Positions 37,522-46,860 are shown, counted from the first letter of the stretch. The stretch: 64,000 bases of DNA from Paenibacillus piscarius (GCF_022234545.1 NZ_JAIEUI010000001.1:230799-294798), one strand, 5' to 3'. The notes: generated by a model from the sequence alone, not told the origin. Program-made: numbers and translations.

Positions 37522-38379
37522 TTACGGCAGCATGCCCGCCCGGTATCTGCCCGGAGACATGCCGGCTACCTTGGTGAAGCTGCGGATGAAGTTGGCGTAA
37601 TCGCTGAAGCCGGACAGCTCGCAGGCGGCCGCGACACTCTTGCCGGCGGTAAGGTGGCTCATGGCCAGGGACACGCGCTTGCCCACAATGTAGGAGCGGA
37701 TGGTAAGTCCCGTATGCTCTTTGAACTGCTGGCTTATATATTTGCCGCTGTAATGAAACTCCTGCTCAAGCTGTGCCGAGTAGATCGGTTCGAGCAGATG
37801 CTCCTCGATGTAAGCCATCGTCTGGCGGACGATCTCCGGCATGATATTATGCGGGAGGGCGGCGGAGGACTGCTGCAGGGTGTTGATGAACACAAGCAGC
37901 CGGGTCGCATAGGCATCAGCCAGCAGGTCCTGTCCATAATCCTCAGAGTGGAGGCTGTGAATCAACTGGTCGGCCAGTCTGGAGTAGAAGGCACACTGGT
38001 CCCGGGTGAGCCGGATCAGCGTGGTAAGCCCGGCTGGAGCGGAGTCGAAGCAGGCCAGCAGATTCGTACGGCAGCTGGATAGCCGCTGCAGGGCAGATTG
38101 TCTCAGATTCAGCCCGATCCGCTCATAGATCTGGTTGTCGGCACAGACACAGCGGTGCATCTCGCCGGGCCGGATCAGGAGCAGGTCGCCGGGGGAGAGC
38201 TTGTAGCAGGACTGCTCCACATACATATAGGTATTGCCTCTCAGGAACAGATAGAGTTCGTAAGCATCGTGCCGGTGGTAAGGCTGAGCCGGATTGAGCA
38301 GCTCCGTGGTGGTTGACTTGTGGAAGCAGATCATTTCTTCCGGGATCGGGGTGAACACATACTGGACATCCTGCTCCAT
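37522..38379 (-). CDS. AraC-family regulator with cupin sensor, paralogue
   Basis: A 285-residue regulator. The N-terminal sensor has PYHRHDAYELYLFLRGNTYMY, and the C-terminal double HTH includes AQLEQEFHYSGKYISQQF and ACELSGFSDYANFIRSF. It shares most of its architecture and many identical stretches with the AraC-type protein at 33.6 kb. ATG 38379 with AAGGA nine bases before it is preferred over the in-frame starts at 38388 and 38412. It diverges from the GH30 xylanase at 38.8 kb, which is a plausible target, though an insertion-like repeat lies between them. Confidence 0.9.
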   Translation of the reverse strand: MEQDVQYVFTPIPEEMICFHKSTTTELLNPAQPYHRHDAYELYLFLRGNTYMYVEQSCYKLSPGDLLLIRPGEMHRCVCADNQIYERIGLNLRQSALQRLSSCRTNLLACFDSAPAGLTTLIRLTRDQCAFYSRLADQLIHSLHSEDYGQDLLADAYATRLLVFINTLQQSSAALPHNIMPEIVRQTMAYIEEHLLEPIYSAQLEQEFHYSGKYISQQFKEHTGLTIRSYIVGKRVSLAMSHLTAGKSVAAACELSGFSDYANFIRSFTKVAGMSPGRYRAGMLP

Positions 38380-38473
38380 GGCATTCATTCCTTCAAATGT
38401 AAATAATGGCATTATTGGTATCCGCGCAATATATTCTCTCAGATGTGCAACGACTAGACTGGCAGCTATTTAA

Positions 38474-38502
38474 TATAATACAGGAAAAGGAAGCGCTTGC
38501 AA
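38474..38502 (+). promoter_or_regulatory. Possible -10 box and cre-like site
   Basis: TATAAT at 38474-38479 is followed by GGAAGCGCTTGCAA at 38489-38502, which keeps the AAGCGCTT core of a cre site but misses outer bases. It lies between the AraC-type gene and the repeat element and could serve the xylanase operon. Confidence 0.3.
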
Positions 38503-38551
38503 GTGCTGCAAGAACCATGGACAAGCCTGCATGGCTTTCATCTGCCGCTTC

Positions 38552-38767
38552 TATATAGATTGAACTAAAGAATATAAGTTAAAGGAAAAGTGGCGGAGGG
38601 GAATTTTGGAACTGGAGGAGCGATAGCGTCCGCCTTTGTATGCGGATTTCAACCGTTAAAAACGGGATAAATCAAGAAATCTGCAGACAACAGCGGCCGG
38701 AAGTCCAAAACTTCTCTGGAGTCATGACTAATCCTAAAACCTAAAAATCATTAGTTCAATTTATATA
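38552..38767. mobile_element. MITE-like element, 216 bp, with terminal inverted repeats
   Basis: TATATAGATTGAACTAA at 38552-38568 is repeated in inverse orientation at 38751-38767 with one mismatch. The ends carry TA dinucleotides, as at TA-targeting (IS630/mariner-like) elements. It has no coding capacity. Internal stretches such as GGAATTTTGGAACT and AAGTCCAAAACTTC are also partly complementary, so the element can fold on itself. A shorter relative lies at 18061-18138. It separates the AraC-type gene from the xylanase gene and fills most of a 467-base gap. Confidence 0.7.
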
Positions 38768-38846
38768 GCAGACAGGAGGTGTAACGGGAGAAGATCCGGC
38801 AGAACTGTTAGATTATCAACCAACCAGAAGAAAAGGAGATGAAGCA

Positions 38847-40523
38847 ATGAAATCAAAATTCAAAAAAACACTGCTGACCCTATTGGCTAGTGTGACCATG
38901 CTGTCTGCAATGGTGATTCCGCCGCCGCCCAAAGTCAATGCGGCCAGCGATGTGACCGTCAATCTGTCCGACCAGAAGCAGGTGATCCGCGGATTCGGGG
39001 GGATCAATCATCCGGTCTGGATCGGCGATCTGACAGCCGCGCAGCGGGAGACCGCCTTCGGCAACGGGGAGAACCAGCTGGGATTCTCGATTCTGAGAAT
39101 CTCTGTAGACGAAAACCCGAACAACTGGTATAGGGAACTGGATACGGCCAAGGCAGCCATTGCCAAGGGAGCAATCGTCTTTGCTTCGCCGTGGAATCCT
39201 CCCGCAAGCATGACAGAGACCTTCAACCGCAACGGGAATCCCTCGGCCAAGCGTCTCAGATACGACAAGTACGGCGCATATGCCCAGCATCTGAATGATT
39301 TCGTGACGTACATGAAGAATAACGGGGTTGACCTGTATGCGATTTCGGTGCAGAATGAGCCGGACTATGCCGAGACCTGGACCTGGTGGACGCCTGCCGA
39401 AATGCTGAACTTCATGAAGAATTATGCCGGTGCGATCAACTGCCGGGTCATTGCGCCGGAGTCCTTTCAATATTTGAAGAACATGTCTGACCCGATCCTG
39501 AACGACTCCCAGGCGCTGGCCAATATGGACATTCTGGGGGCGCATTTGTATGGAACTCAGGTGAACAACTTTGCCTATCCGCTCTTCAAACAGAAGGGTG
39601 CAGGCAAAGATCTGTGGATGACTGAGGTCTATTACCCGAACAGCAATAACAACTCGGCCAACCTGTGGCCGGAAGCACTGGAAGTAGCATACCATATGCA
39701 CAATGCGCTGGTTGAAGGGGATTTCCAGGCCTATGTATGGTGGTATATCCGCCGTCAATACAGCCCGATGAATGAGGACGGTACCATCAGCAAGCGTGGA
39801 GACAGCATGGCCCAGTTCTCCAAGTTCGTCCGTCCGGGTTATGTCAGAGTGGATGCCACGAAGAACCCGAATACCAATGTCTATGTCTCGGCCTACAAGG
39901 GAGATAACAAGGCAGTTATTGTCGCTATTAACAAAAGCACATCGGCCGTAAGCCAGAAGTTTGTCCTGCAGAACGGTACGGCCGCAAGCTTTGCATCGTG
40001 GATTACCGACGCGAGCCGCAAGGTGGCAGCCGGCTCTAACCTTAATGTGTCGAACGGCGCCTTCACCGCGCAGCTGCCTGCCCTTAGCGTGACTACCTTC
40101 GTCGCGGAGCTTGGAAGCGGGGGCGGCACCGGCTCGGGAACGACTTATGAAGCTGAGACGGACACCACATTGACGAATGCGGTCGTAGAGACCATCAATG
40201 CCGGTTACACGGGCAGCGGCTACGTCAATTTCAATGCGGCAACGGATGCTGCGATCCAGTGGAACAGTGTGTACTGTGCCGTGGCCGGGACCAAGAATCT
40301 GAAATTCCGCTATGCCCTGGAGAGCGGCACAAGAAATCTGGATGTGTATGTGAACGGCAGCAAGGTCATCAGCAATGCTGCGTTTACCGCAACGGGGGCC
40401 TGGTCCTCCTGGGGAGAGAAGACGGTTCAGGTCCCTATGATTGTCGGCAATAATACGGTAAAAGTAGTGACCACCGGTACGGAAGGCCCAAATGTGGACA
40501 GCATTAATGTGACCGCCCAGTAG
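38847..40523 (+). CDS. xynC: GH30 glucuronoxylanase with C-terminal CBM
   Basis: Secreted endo-xylanase that cuts glucuronoxylan next to methylglucuronic acid branches. Residues 1-33 form a signal peptide ending KVNAA. The GH30 subfamily 8 core (about 35-425) is very close to B. subtilis XynC, with acid/base Glu171 in SVQNEPDYA, nucleophile Glu260 in MTEVYYPN, and the WWYIRRQYSPM segment whose Arg binds the glucuronate carboxylate. B. subtilis XynC ends there; this protein adds a CBM6/35-like module from about 432 (TTYEAETD) to 558. AAAGGAG precedes the ATG. The terminator at 40561 closes it. The function is strongly supported. Confidence 0.95.
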   Translation: MKSKFKKTLLTLLASVTMLSAMVIPPPPKVNAASDVTVNLSDQKQVIRGFGGINHPVWIGDLTAAQRETAFGNGENQLGFSILRISVDENPNNWYRELDTAKAAIAKGAIVFASPWNPPASMTETFNRNGNPSAKRLRYDKYGAYAQHLNDFVTYMKNNGVDLYAISVQNEPDYAETWTWWTPAEMLNFMKNYAGAINCRVIAPESFQYLKNMSDPILNDSQALANMDILGAHLYGTQVNNFAYPLFKQKGAGKDLWMTEVYYPNSNNNSANLWPEALEVAYHMHNALVEGDFQAYVWWYIRRQYSPMNEDGTISKRGDSMAQFSKFVRPGYVRVDATKNPNTNVYVSAYKGDNKAVIVAINKSTSAVSQKFVLQNGTAASFASWITDASRKVAAGSNLNVSNGAFTAQLPALSVTTFVAELGSGGGTGSGTTYEAETDTTLTNAVVETINAGYTGSGYVNFNAATDAAIQWNSVYCAVAGTKNLKFRYALESGTRNLDVYVNGSKVISNAAFTATGAWSSWGEKTVQVPMIVGNNTVKVVTTGTEGPNVDSINVTAQ

Positions 40524-40560
40524 GCTCTGAAGCCCCATCGGTTCAATAGGCTGAATTTTA

Positions 40561-40616
40561 ATCCTGGCTTGTAGACAGCAGCTTGCACAGTGCGTTTACG
40601 GGCCGGGATTTTTGCT
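40561..40616 (+). terminator. Intrinsic terminator after the xylanase gene
   Basis: ATCCTGGC and TTGTA at the left pair with TAC and GGCCGGGAT at the right around a GC-rich inner part, followed by TTTTT. The sequence and layout resemble the terminator at 1661-1716. Confidence 0.75.
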
Positions 40617-40639
40617 GCTTTCGGGGCAAACGTTTAAAT

Positions 40640-40667
40640 TTGAAAGAGAATAGTGTTATTTTATAAT
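40640..40667 (+). promoter_or_regulatory. Sigma-A promoter of the GH30-like SLH gene
   Basis: TTGAAA at 40640-40645 and a perfect TATAAT at 40662-40667 are 16 bases apart, about 98 bases before the start codon. AAACGTTT lies just upstream. Confidence 0.6.
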
Positions 40668-40732
40668 CAATCGTGCATCCTTCTGCTACAAATGTCCAAG
40701 TTCAGTTGTTAAGATATTACCAGGCAAAATCA

Positions 40733-40746
40733 TGTAAGCGCATACA
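40733..40746 (+). promoter_or_regulatory. cre-like site upstream of the GH30-like SLH gene
   Basis: TGTAAGCGCATACA matches the CcpA consensus TGWNANCGNTNWCA at 13 of 14 positions. It lies downstream of the predicted promoter and just before the ribosome site, a roadblock position typical of carbon catabolite repression. Confidence 0.6.
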
Positions 40747-40764
40747 AGAGGAGGAATCTCTAGG

Positions 40765-43700
40765 ATGAGTAAAAAGATCAGGAGAAAGGCACTTTCGGTT
40801 TCCATGGCTGGCGTGCTGCTGCTGTCCGCAATTACCCCTATGCCATTCTCCAGCCCGCTTCAAGCTGCTCCGGCGGCTGCCGCCCAGGCGGCGATTACCC
40901 CGGCACAGGTAACCGCCGAGTGGTACAAAAGCTATCAGACGATGGATGGTGTAGGGGCCGCTTATGCTTATACGGACTCTGTGCACATGCTGCAGCTCGC
41001 TTCCGCCGGCCATCAGGATACCGTCAGGCATCTGCTCGATCTGACCTTCAGTGAGCAGAAGGGTACGGGCCACGACATTGTGAGAGTAATCATCGGTGAC
41101 AACGGCGGCCTGACCGCTTCCGGCGCAACGGCGGCCAGCCCGGGCTTCAATCCGCTCACCAGTCTCCTGGCCGATGTGAACAATCCCGGCTTCGACGTTG
41201 AAGGGAATGCCATTCCCATGCGCGGGACAGCGGGACAATACGGCTACAAGCTCGAAGCGGAGAACCGTTATTACGATGGCAATACCGACAGCATCTGGCC
41301 GGTGGAACCCGAGCACGCTCCCGGAACCCTTGTACCTGTTCAAGACTTCATATGGGATTATCCCTCCTGGAATCAGCCGATCGGCAATGACGACGGCGGT
41401 CCGACCAATCTTCTCAGCAAGCCCGGTGAACTGCCGGTAGTCATCAAGAGCTCCCCGCGTACCCGCAAAGAGCTGTTCGATATCGATCAGGTCTGGACCA
41501 TGCTCCAGGCGCAGCAGTATGGCGTTAAGCAATTCTACGCCTGTACCTGGACCGTACCTTACTGGATGAGCCAATCCAACAACAATTCTCCCAGCAAAAT
41601 TATCCGCGGTGACATCGCTACCATCGACGGAAAACAGGTCAAAATCTATTATCAGGCCTATGCCGATTATCTTGTCAATTATATCCGCGGGATGTGGGAG
41701 CAGTGGGGGATTCCGATTACCCACATCAATCCTTTTAACGAAGTCGATCTGGCGGGCGGCTCTGCCGCTTACGTGACTGAACTGATTAACGGCTATATCG
41801 GGCCTGCCTTGAAGAAATCGATGCAGCCCGGCGGCGACCTCTATGATATCAAGAATCCGGACGGCAAGCTCATCGATTTCATTCCCCAGCTTGCCGCCGT
41901 GGACGGCACGAATCTGGGCGCTTCCTTAAGCAGAGGCGGCGAGGTGTTCTCGCAGACGGACCCGGACAATGCGCTCGACAAGAATCCGTATCTCGATGTG
42001 TTCACCACCCATCTCTACGGTACGGTCAACATCGGTACGGATGAGAACAAGCTGTACCACTCCGGTGACTTCTCCAAGAGTCCTCTGGATTACACCAAGG
42101 ATGGCAGTAAATATCCCGAATGGTTGAACAAATATAAGCTCTGGCAGGCAGAATTCATGAACCAGGATACCGGCGACGGGTCGGCCGGCGCTTATACCCA
42201 GCGGTACGGCAATCAGAATATCAATGACGCCGTGCGCTGGTCCAATCTGCTGACCAATATGTTCACCAGCAATCCGGGCTTTAACGGCTTTGTCTGGTGG
42301 AGTATGTGGGACAGCAACGGCGCGGACGGCTCTGACCTGATCCGCTTTGTGACCACCAACTCCCAGCAGGAGCCGGGGCGGATCAGTACACTGACGGGGG
42401 AATACCGGTTGTTCAAACGCTTTTACGGCTACGGCCATTTCTCCCGGTTCATGAATCCCGGCGATGTGCGCTTTGAGGTTACGCGCGTACCTGCACCTGA
42501 TCTGAATGTGGTCGGCTTCAAGAATCCGGCTACGGGCGATTTCTCCATGACGGTATCCAATGCGAACAACGATGACAGCGTCCAGCCGCTGGAATTCAAT
42601 CTGAAGGATTTCCCGGCCGGCACAGACAGTGTGACCGTGTTCCGCACCTCGGGAAGCGAGAATCAGAAGAAGCTGGGCACGATTCCGGTAACCGGCGGCA
42701 AGTTCGTCATTGATATTCCGTCCGCCAGCATCGTGACCGTTGTTCCGTCCAAGGGCACTTTTGCCACCTATCAGGGGCTTGACGGGGAGCGCGACATCTT
42801 CTCCACACTGGAGGCAGAGGGGAATGACAACCGTGTACCCGGTGACAGTGCAGGCCAGGCGGGCCGGGCCAATGAGGCAGTGACGCTGGAAGCAGGCGGC
42901 TACCTCGCTTACAACAACGTGAACTTTGCAGACGGCTCGGCGAACGGCGGCGTGGTCCGCAGACACTTGCTGTACCTTACCGCCCAGACAAAGTCTGCCC
43001 AGGGAGGCAAGCTTGCTGCTTACGTCCTTCCGGTAGGGACTGCTGCCGGCAGCAGTGCGGATATTCTGTCCCAAGGTACGCGGGTCGCAGAGATTCCGGT
43101 ACCGGCCAACGACAGCTACGGCAAATTCCAGGCTATGGTGGATACCGGTGATCTCAGTGCTTACGGGCATAAGGATCTCTATATTGTGGCTGAGCCTAAT
43201 GGAACTGAAGGTACGATTACCGTTGACCGCTTCCTGTTCGGCGCAGGCGATTCAGACTGGAGCGCGGCTGCTAATAACTCGGTCGTGACGATACCGGGGA
43301 ACCTGCTGCTGAATGGAGATTTCGATACAGCTACAAGCTCAAATACCGATCACTGGTCGGCAGGCCGTTACAATAACGGCAGCTTTGAGTCTGCTGTCAG
43401 CGGACCTGCTCTTACGGCAGATACGATACAGAGCTACTCGGGACTCTCCCGTTACCTGAAGAATAACAACACCTCGAAGGTGGCCGGGTCCGGCAAGCTT
43501 GCGGGCCGCATCAGTGCTGCGGAGCAGTATGACGGCATCTGGCAGGATGTGACCGGCAAGCTTAGCCAGGGGGAGAGCTATAACTTCAAGGGCTATTTCC
43601 TCTCGATGATGAGCCGTCCGGACAGCTATGATGTCGCTGCTGAGCATCCCGGAGATGTGGAAGTGGCGCTGGTGTATTACGACAAGGACGGAGTTCAGCT

Positions 43701-46533
43701 CGGCATGGCCCCGATCAATGGGCGCGATATGCCGGAACCCTACGCTGCCCGTGAAGCCGGGGATCCGGCATACTGGCAGAACGGCAAATTGATTGGACGT
43801 ATTCTTGAAGGCGGGCCGCTGGCCTTAAGCTCCTTCCAGCCCGTGGATGTGAAGGTGGCGGACTGGCATGAGACGCCTAATCAGCCGTTTACGTACGATG
43901 AGCCTGCAGGGACAGCAAAGGTGGTTCTGGCGGTGTATGCGAAGGATGCCAACATCCTGTATGCGGACCAAATGTCGCTTACTCCTGAGGCGGTTGTCTC
44001 ACGCAACCTCTTTATCGATGGCGTTCAGCCGTCTAATTTTGACCAAATGAAATACGAATATAAATATACAGTCACCGGAAACGCCATTCCGAAGGTTACG
44101 GCGGCAACCAGCGATCCGGCTGAGGTTGTCAGCATCTCGCAGGCGGACAGTGCGCAAGGCACGGCAGTGGTCCGGTTTATCAAAGGCGGGCAAGTGAAGA
44201 CCTACAGAATCTTCTTCAGCACCAACGAGATGGTTGATTTCTCGAATGGCCTTCCGGCAGGCTGGGAATTGGTGAATCCGGCTGATCCGCAGACTGCACT
44301 CCGCTATAGCGCGGATGGGGCGGAGCTTCAGACCTTGAAGAGCGATACGGAATATCCGGGCAGCCATAATATGCTGCAGTTCCCGGGCAGCGCTGAAGGC
44401 AACTGGACGCTGACGGCGAAGCTCACCGTTGACAAACCGCTGAATGATCCGTCCATGGGTGAGAACTCCCAGGTTGGGCTTGGCATCAGCGGCACTCCAA
44501 GCGGAGAATTCTACCGGATCAATGCCAGGAAGGTCAGCAGCAATATCAAAGTCAATAATTCAGGCAAAACCGGCACCCAGTCCTTCACCAACAATACGAA
44601 TCAGACCAACCTGAGCGGGACTAATTATTACCTGCGGATTGTAAAAGAAGGCAATGTGGTGCAAGGTTATTTCTCCACCAACAGCGGCTCTTCCTGGACT
44701 ACGATGGGCAGTCCGTCCACGTATACTCCGGAATTCTTCAAGGCTGCCAAGGTGCAATTGTATGGAACTAATACAAGCGCTGTAACGGACTTCAAAGTCA
44801 CCTACTCAGGGGTAACCCTGGTGAAGACCTTGGGCGAAACAGGGCAAATCTGGCCTGAGGGAAGCAAGCTTGAGGCTACCGGTGTTACGCGCAACGGGGT
44901 TACCTTATCCTGGCCGGCAGCAATGGATAATCAGGGTGTTACCGGCTACCGCATCTACAACGGGCTCGATGCCGAGCCGCTGCTTGTAACCGGCATTGAG
45001 CCGGTGGAGACTCCAAACGGAGCCGTATACCGTTATGAGGTATCCGGGCTGCTGCCGAACACGCAGTATACGTTCAAGGTGGAGGCAAGAGATGCTGCGG
45101 GGAATTGGAGTAAGGACGGACCGTCCGTCATGGTGACTACCCTGCCGGGTGAAGACATCACACCGCCGGTCTGGGCCGAAGGAAGTACGCTTGCCGCTTC
45201 CGGTATCACAAGTGACGGGCTGACACTGACCTGGTCGGCTACGGCCACAGATGACAGCGGCATCTACGGGTACCGGATTACGAACGGAACCGGAGACCAG
45301 CCGATTACGGTTACAGATGCTGTGTACACGGAGACCGTAACCGGTGCTGTATACAGTTATCAGGTAACGGGCTTGCAGCCGGATAAGCAGTACACCTTCA
45401 AAGTGGAGGCAGGCGATACGGGCGGCAATTGGAGTGAGGGTGGGCCTTCGGTGTCAGCAACCACGCTGCCTGCTGCAGACACCACACCTCCGGTCTGGAC
45501 GGAGGGGAGTGAGCTTGAAGCTTCACAGATTACGGCATCCGGCCTTGTGTTAACCTGGACGCAGGCTGCTGACGATAAGGGAGTGACAGGCTACAAAATC
45601 TATAGGGGAACAGAGGAAATCGCTGCATTGTCTGGAACAGAGCTGCGGTACGAGGTTACCGGGCTTGCTGCGGGAACATTGTATCAATTCTCGGTGCAGG
45701 CCGGGGATGAAGCAGGGAACTGGAGCAAGAATGGTCCCTCTCTCTCTGTAACTACGCTGAAAGACAACGGCGGTCCGTCTGAGCCGACGCCAACAAAGAC
45801 ACCTACACCGACGCCGATTCCGACAGCAACACCGACGCCAATATCTACACCAGCGCCGATATCTGCACCAGGTTCTATACCGTCATCTGCACCAACGTCA
45901 ACCTCTGTGCCTGGAACAGTAGGGTCGCCAGCGCCGACACCGGCTGTAACTCCGGCACCTTCTCCGGTGCCTGTCAGCCCATTCCGGGATGTGCAGGCCA
46001 AGTATAGCTGGGCTTCCGAAGCGATCGACATGCTATACGGACTGGGTATTATCACAGGAACCTCGGATACGACCTTTGATCCAGGGAAAAACATCTCGAG
46101 AGCGGATTTTGTGCTGATGCTGGTGCGGGCTCTGGGGCTAGAGGCGGAGGCAGGGGCACAGGCAAACTCCAGCTTCACGGATGTTCATCAGGGAGCCTAT
46201 TATTATGAAGTGCTTGGCATCGCCAAGAAGCTGGGCATCATCCAGGGTGTGGACGGCAGCAGGTTCAATCCGAAGGGTGAAATCACCAGACAGGATATGA
46301 TGGTCATCGCTGCCAGGGCGCTGAAGGCAGTGAACAAGTTGACGGTTAGCGGCAGCGCCGGAGATTTAAGCAGCTACTCAGACCGGAGTGAAGTGGCGAA
46401 GTATGCCGTGGATAGTGTAGCTGCTCTGGTGAGAGCAGGCATTGTGCAGGGAGACGGCACATCCATTCACCCTGACGCCGCCACCACGCGGGCGGAAGCC
46501 GCTGTTATGATCTTCCGGATGCTGAAGAAGTAG
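40765..46533 (+). CDS. SLH-anchored multidomain GH30-like glycoside hydrolase
   Basis: Surface enzyme of 1922 residues. Order seen: signal peptide about 1-35; GH30-like TIM barrel with beta-sandwich to about 660, with Glu326 in INPFNEVDL as acid/base and Glu463 in WQAEFMNQ as nucleophile; CBM6-like module about 665-830; a CBM4/22-like jelly roll from about 845 (NLLLNGDFDT); a small beta domain near 1075-1150; a concanavalin-type sandwich about 1155-1355; three fibronectin III domains from about 1362, 1468 and 1574; a Pro/Thr linker about 1670-1735; three SLH repeats to the end. RBS AGAGGAGG. It is likely to bind S-layer-associated wall polymer and degrade hemicellulose. The exact GH30 subfamily is not clear and differs from the XynC-like neighbour. 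Confidence 0.88.
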   Translation: MSKKIRRKALSVSMAGVLLLSAITPMPFSSPLQAAPAAAAQAAITPAQVTAEWYKSYQTMDGVGAAYAYTDSVHMLQLASAGHQDTVRHLLDLTFSEQKGTGHDIVRVIIGDNGGLTASGATAASPGFNPLTSLLADVNNPGFDVEGNAIPMRGTAGQYGYKLEAENRYYDGNTDSIWPVEPEHAPGTLVPVQDFIWDYPSWNQPIGNDDGGPTNLLSKPGELPVVIKSSPRTRKELFDIDQVWTMLQAQQYGVKQFYACTWTVPYWMSQSNNNSPSKIIRGDIATIDGKQVKIYYQAYADYLVNYIRGMWEQWGIPITHINPFNEVDLAGGSAAYVTELINGYIGPALKKSMQPGGDLYDIKNPDGKLIDFIPQLAAVDGTNLGASLSRGGEVFSQTDPDNALDKNPYLDVFTTHLYGTVNIGTDENKLYHSGDFSKSPLDYTKDGSKYPEWLNKYKLWQAEFMNQDTGDGSAGAYTQRYGNQNINDAVRWSNLLTNMFTSNPGFNGFVWWSMWDSNGADGSDLIRFVTTNSQQEPGRISTLTGEYRLFKRFYGYGHFSRFMNPGDVRFEVTRVPAPDLNVVGFKNPATGDFSMTVSNANNDDSVQPLEFNLKDFPAGTDSVTVFRTSGSENQKKLGTIPVTGGKFVIDIPSASIVTVVPSKGTFATYQGLDGERDIFSTLEAEGNDNRVPGDSAGQAGRANEAVTLEAGGYLAYNNVNFADGSANGGVVRRHLLYLTAQTKSAQGGKLAAYVLPVGTAAGSSADILSQGTRVAEIPVPANDSYGKFQAMVDTGDLSAYGHKDLYIVAEPNGTEGTITVDRFLFGAGDSDWSAAANNSVVTIPGNLLLNGDFDTATSSNTDHWSAGRYNNGSFESAVSGPALTADTIQSYSGLSRYLKNNNTSKVAGSGKLAGRISAAEQYDGIWQDVTGKLSQGESYNFKGYFLSMMSRPDSYDVAAEHPGDVEVALVYYDKDGVQLGMAPINGRDMPEPYAAREAGDPAYWQNGKLIGRILEGGPLALSSFQPVDVKVADWHETPNQPFTYDEPAGTAKVVLAVYAKDANILYADQMSLTPEAVVSRNLFIDGVQPSNFDQMKYEYKYTVTGNAIPKVTAATSDPAEVVSISQADSAQGTAVVRFIKGGQVKTYRIFFSTNEMVDFSNGLPAGWELVNPADPQTALRYSADGAELQTLKSDTEYPGSHNMLQFPGSAEGNWTLTAKLTVDKPLNDPSMGENSQVGLGISGTPSGEFYRINARKVSSNIKVNNSGKTGTQSFTNNTNQTNLSGTNYYLRIVKEGNVVQGYFSTNSGSSWTTMGSPSTYTPEFFKAAKVQLYGTNTSAVTDFKVTYSGVTLVKTLGETGQIWPEGSKLEATGVTRNGVTLSWPAAMDNQGVTGYRIYNGLDAEPLLVTGIEPVETPNGAVYRYEVSGLLPNTQYTFKVEARDAAGNWSKDGPSVMVTTLPGEDITPPVWAEGSTLAASGITSDGLTLTWSATATDDSGIYGYRITNGTGDQPITVTDAVYTETVTGAVYSYQVTGLQPDKQYTFKVEAGDTGGNWSEGGPSVSATTLPAADTTPPVWTEGSELEASQITASGLVLTWTQAADDKGVTGYKIYRGTEEIAALSGTELRYEVTGLAAGTLYQFSVQAGDEAGNWSKNGPSLSVTTLKDNGGPSEPTPTKTPTPTPIPTATPTPISTPAPISAPGSIPSSAPTSTSVPGTVGSPAPTPAVTPAPSPVPVSPFRDVQAKYSWASEAIDMLYGLGIITGTSDTTFDPGKNISRADFVLMLVRALGLEAEAGAQANSSFTDVHQGAYYYEVLGIAKKLGIIQGVDGSRFNPKGEITRQDMMVIAARALKAVNKLTVSGSAGDLSSYSDRSEVAKYAVDSVAALVRAGIVQGDGTSIHPDAATTRAEAAVMIFRMLKK

Positions 46534-46545
46534 GAAGTAACCCAT

Positions 46546-46614
46546 ATAACCCTCACGGCCGCGAGCGTCGACCCATCGGAAGATGGGCCGGATGCTGGCT
46601 GGTCGGAGGGTTAT
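46546..46614. terminator. Long hairpin between convergent genes
   Basis: ATAACCCTC and GAGGGTTAT form the outer stem, with an inner CCCATC-GGAA-GATGGG hairpin. T runs are short on both sides, so termination strength is uncertain. It closes the SLH gene and may serve the opposite strand too. Confidence 0.5.
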
Positions 46615-46724
46615 TTGGCTATTCGGATGGTGCTTTCCATCTATGAAGTTTTCTTTGAAGCAACCTTTCGGTGATAGTTGTATTCTATACAATTAAGAAC
46701 AGTGAAAAGACTGATTCTGTTCTC

Positions 46725-46860
46725 CTAACTGTAGTATGTGCAACTAAATTTTCCTAAATAGGCGAGAACCCGGTACAGCTGGATTTTTAAATGTACGAAT
46801 GCAGTTAGACGAATATTCAGTGGTAAATTCGGCGATCCAGTTGTACAAAGTGCAGTTAGT
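46725..46860. repeat. Decayed repeat with 51-bp spacing
   Basis: GCAGTTAG occurs at 46801 and 46852, exactly 51 bases apart, each preceded by GTAC. An inverted CTAACTG lies near 46725 and a related TGCAACTAA at about 46739. This looks like a worn version of the hairpin arrays elsewhere. It lies in the 353-base gap between the convergent SLH gene and the lipoprotein gene; nothing else is visible there. Confidence 0.45.

Noticed and set aside
38880..40538. 552-residue antisense ORF over the xylanase gene
   Set aside because: The plus-strand gene is near-identical in motifs to B. subtilis XynC, so the antisense frame is a codon-usage artefact.
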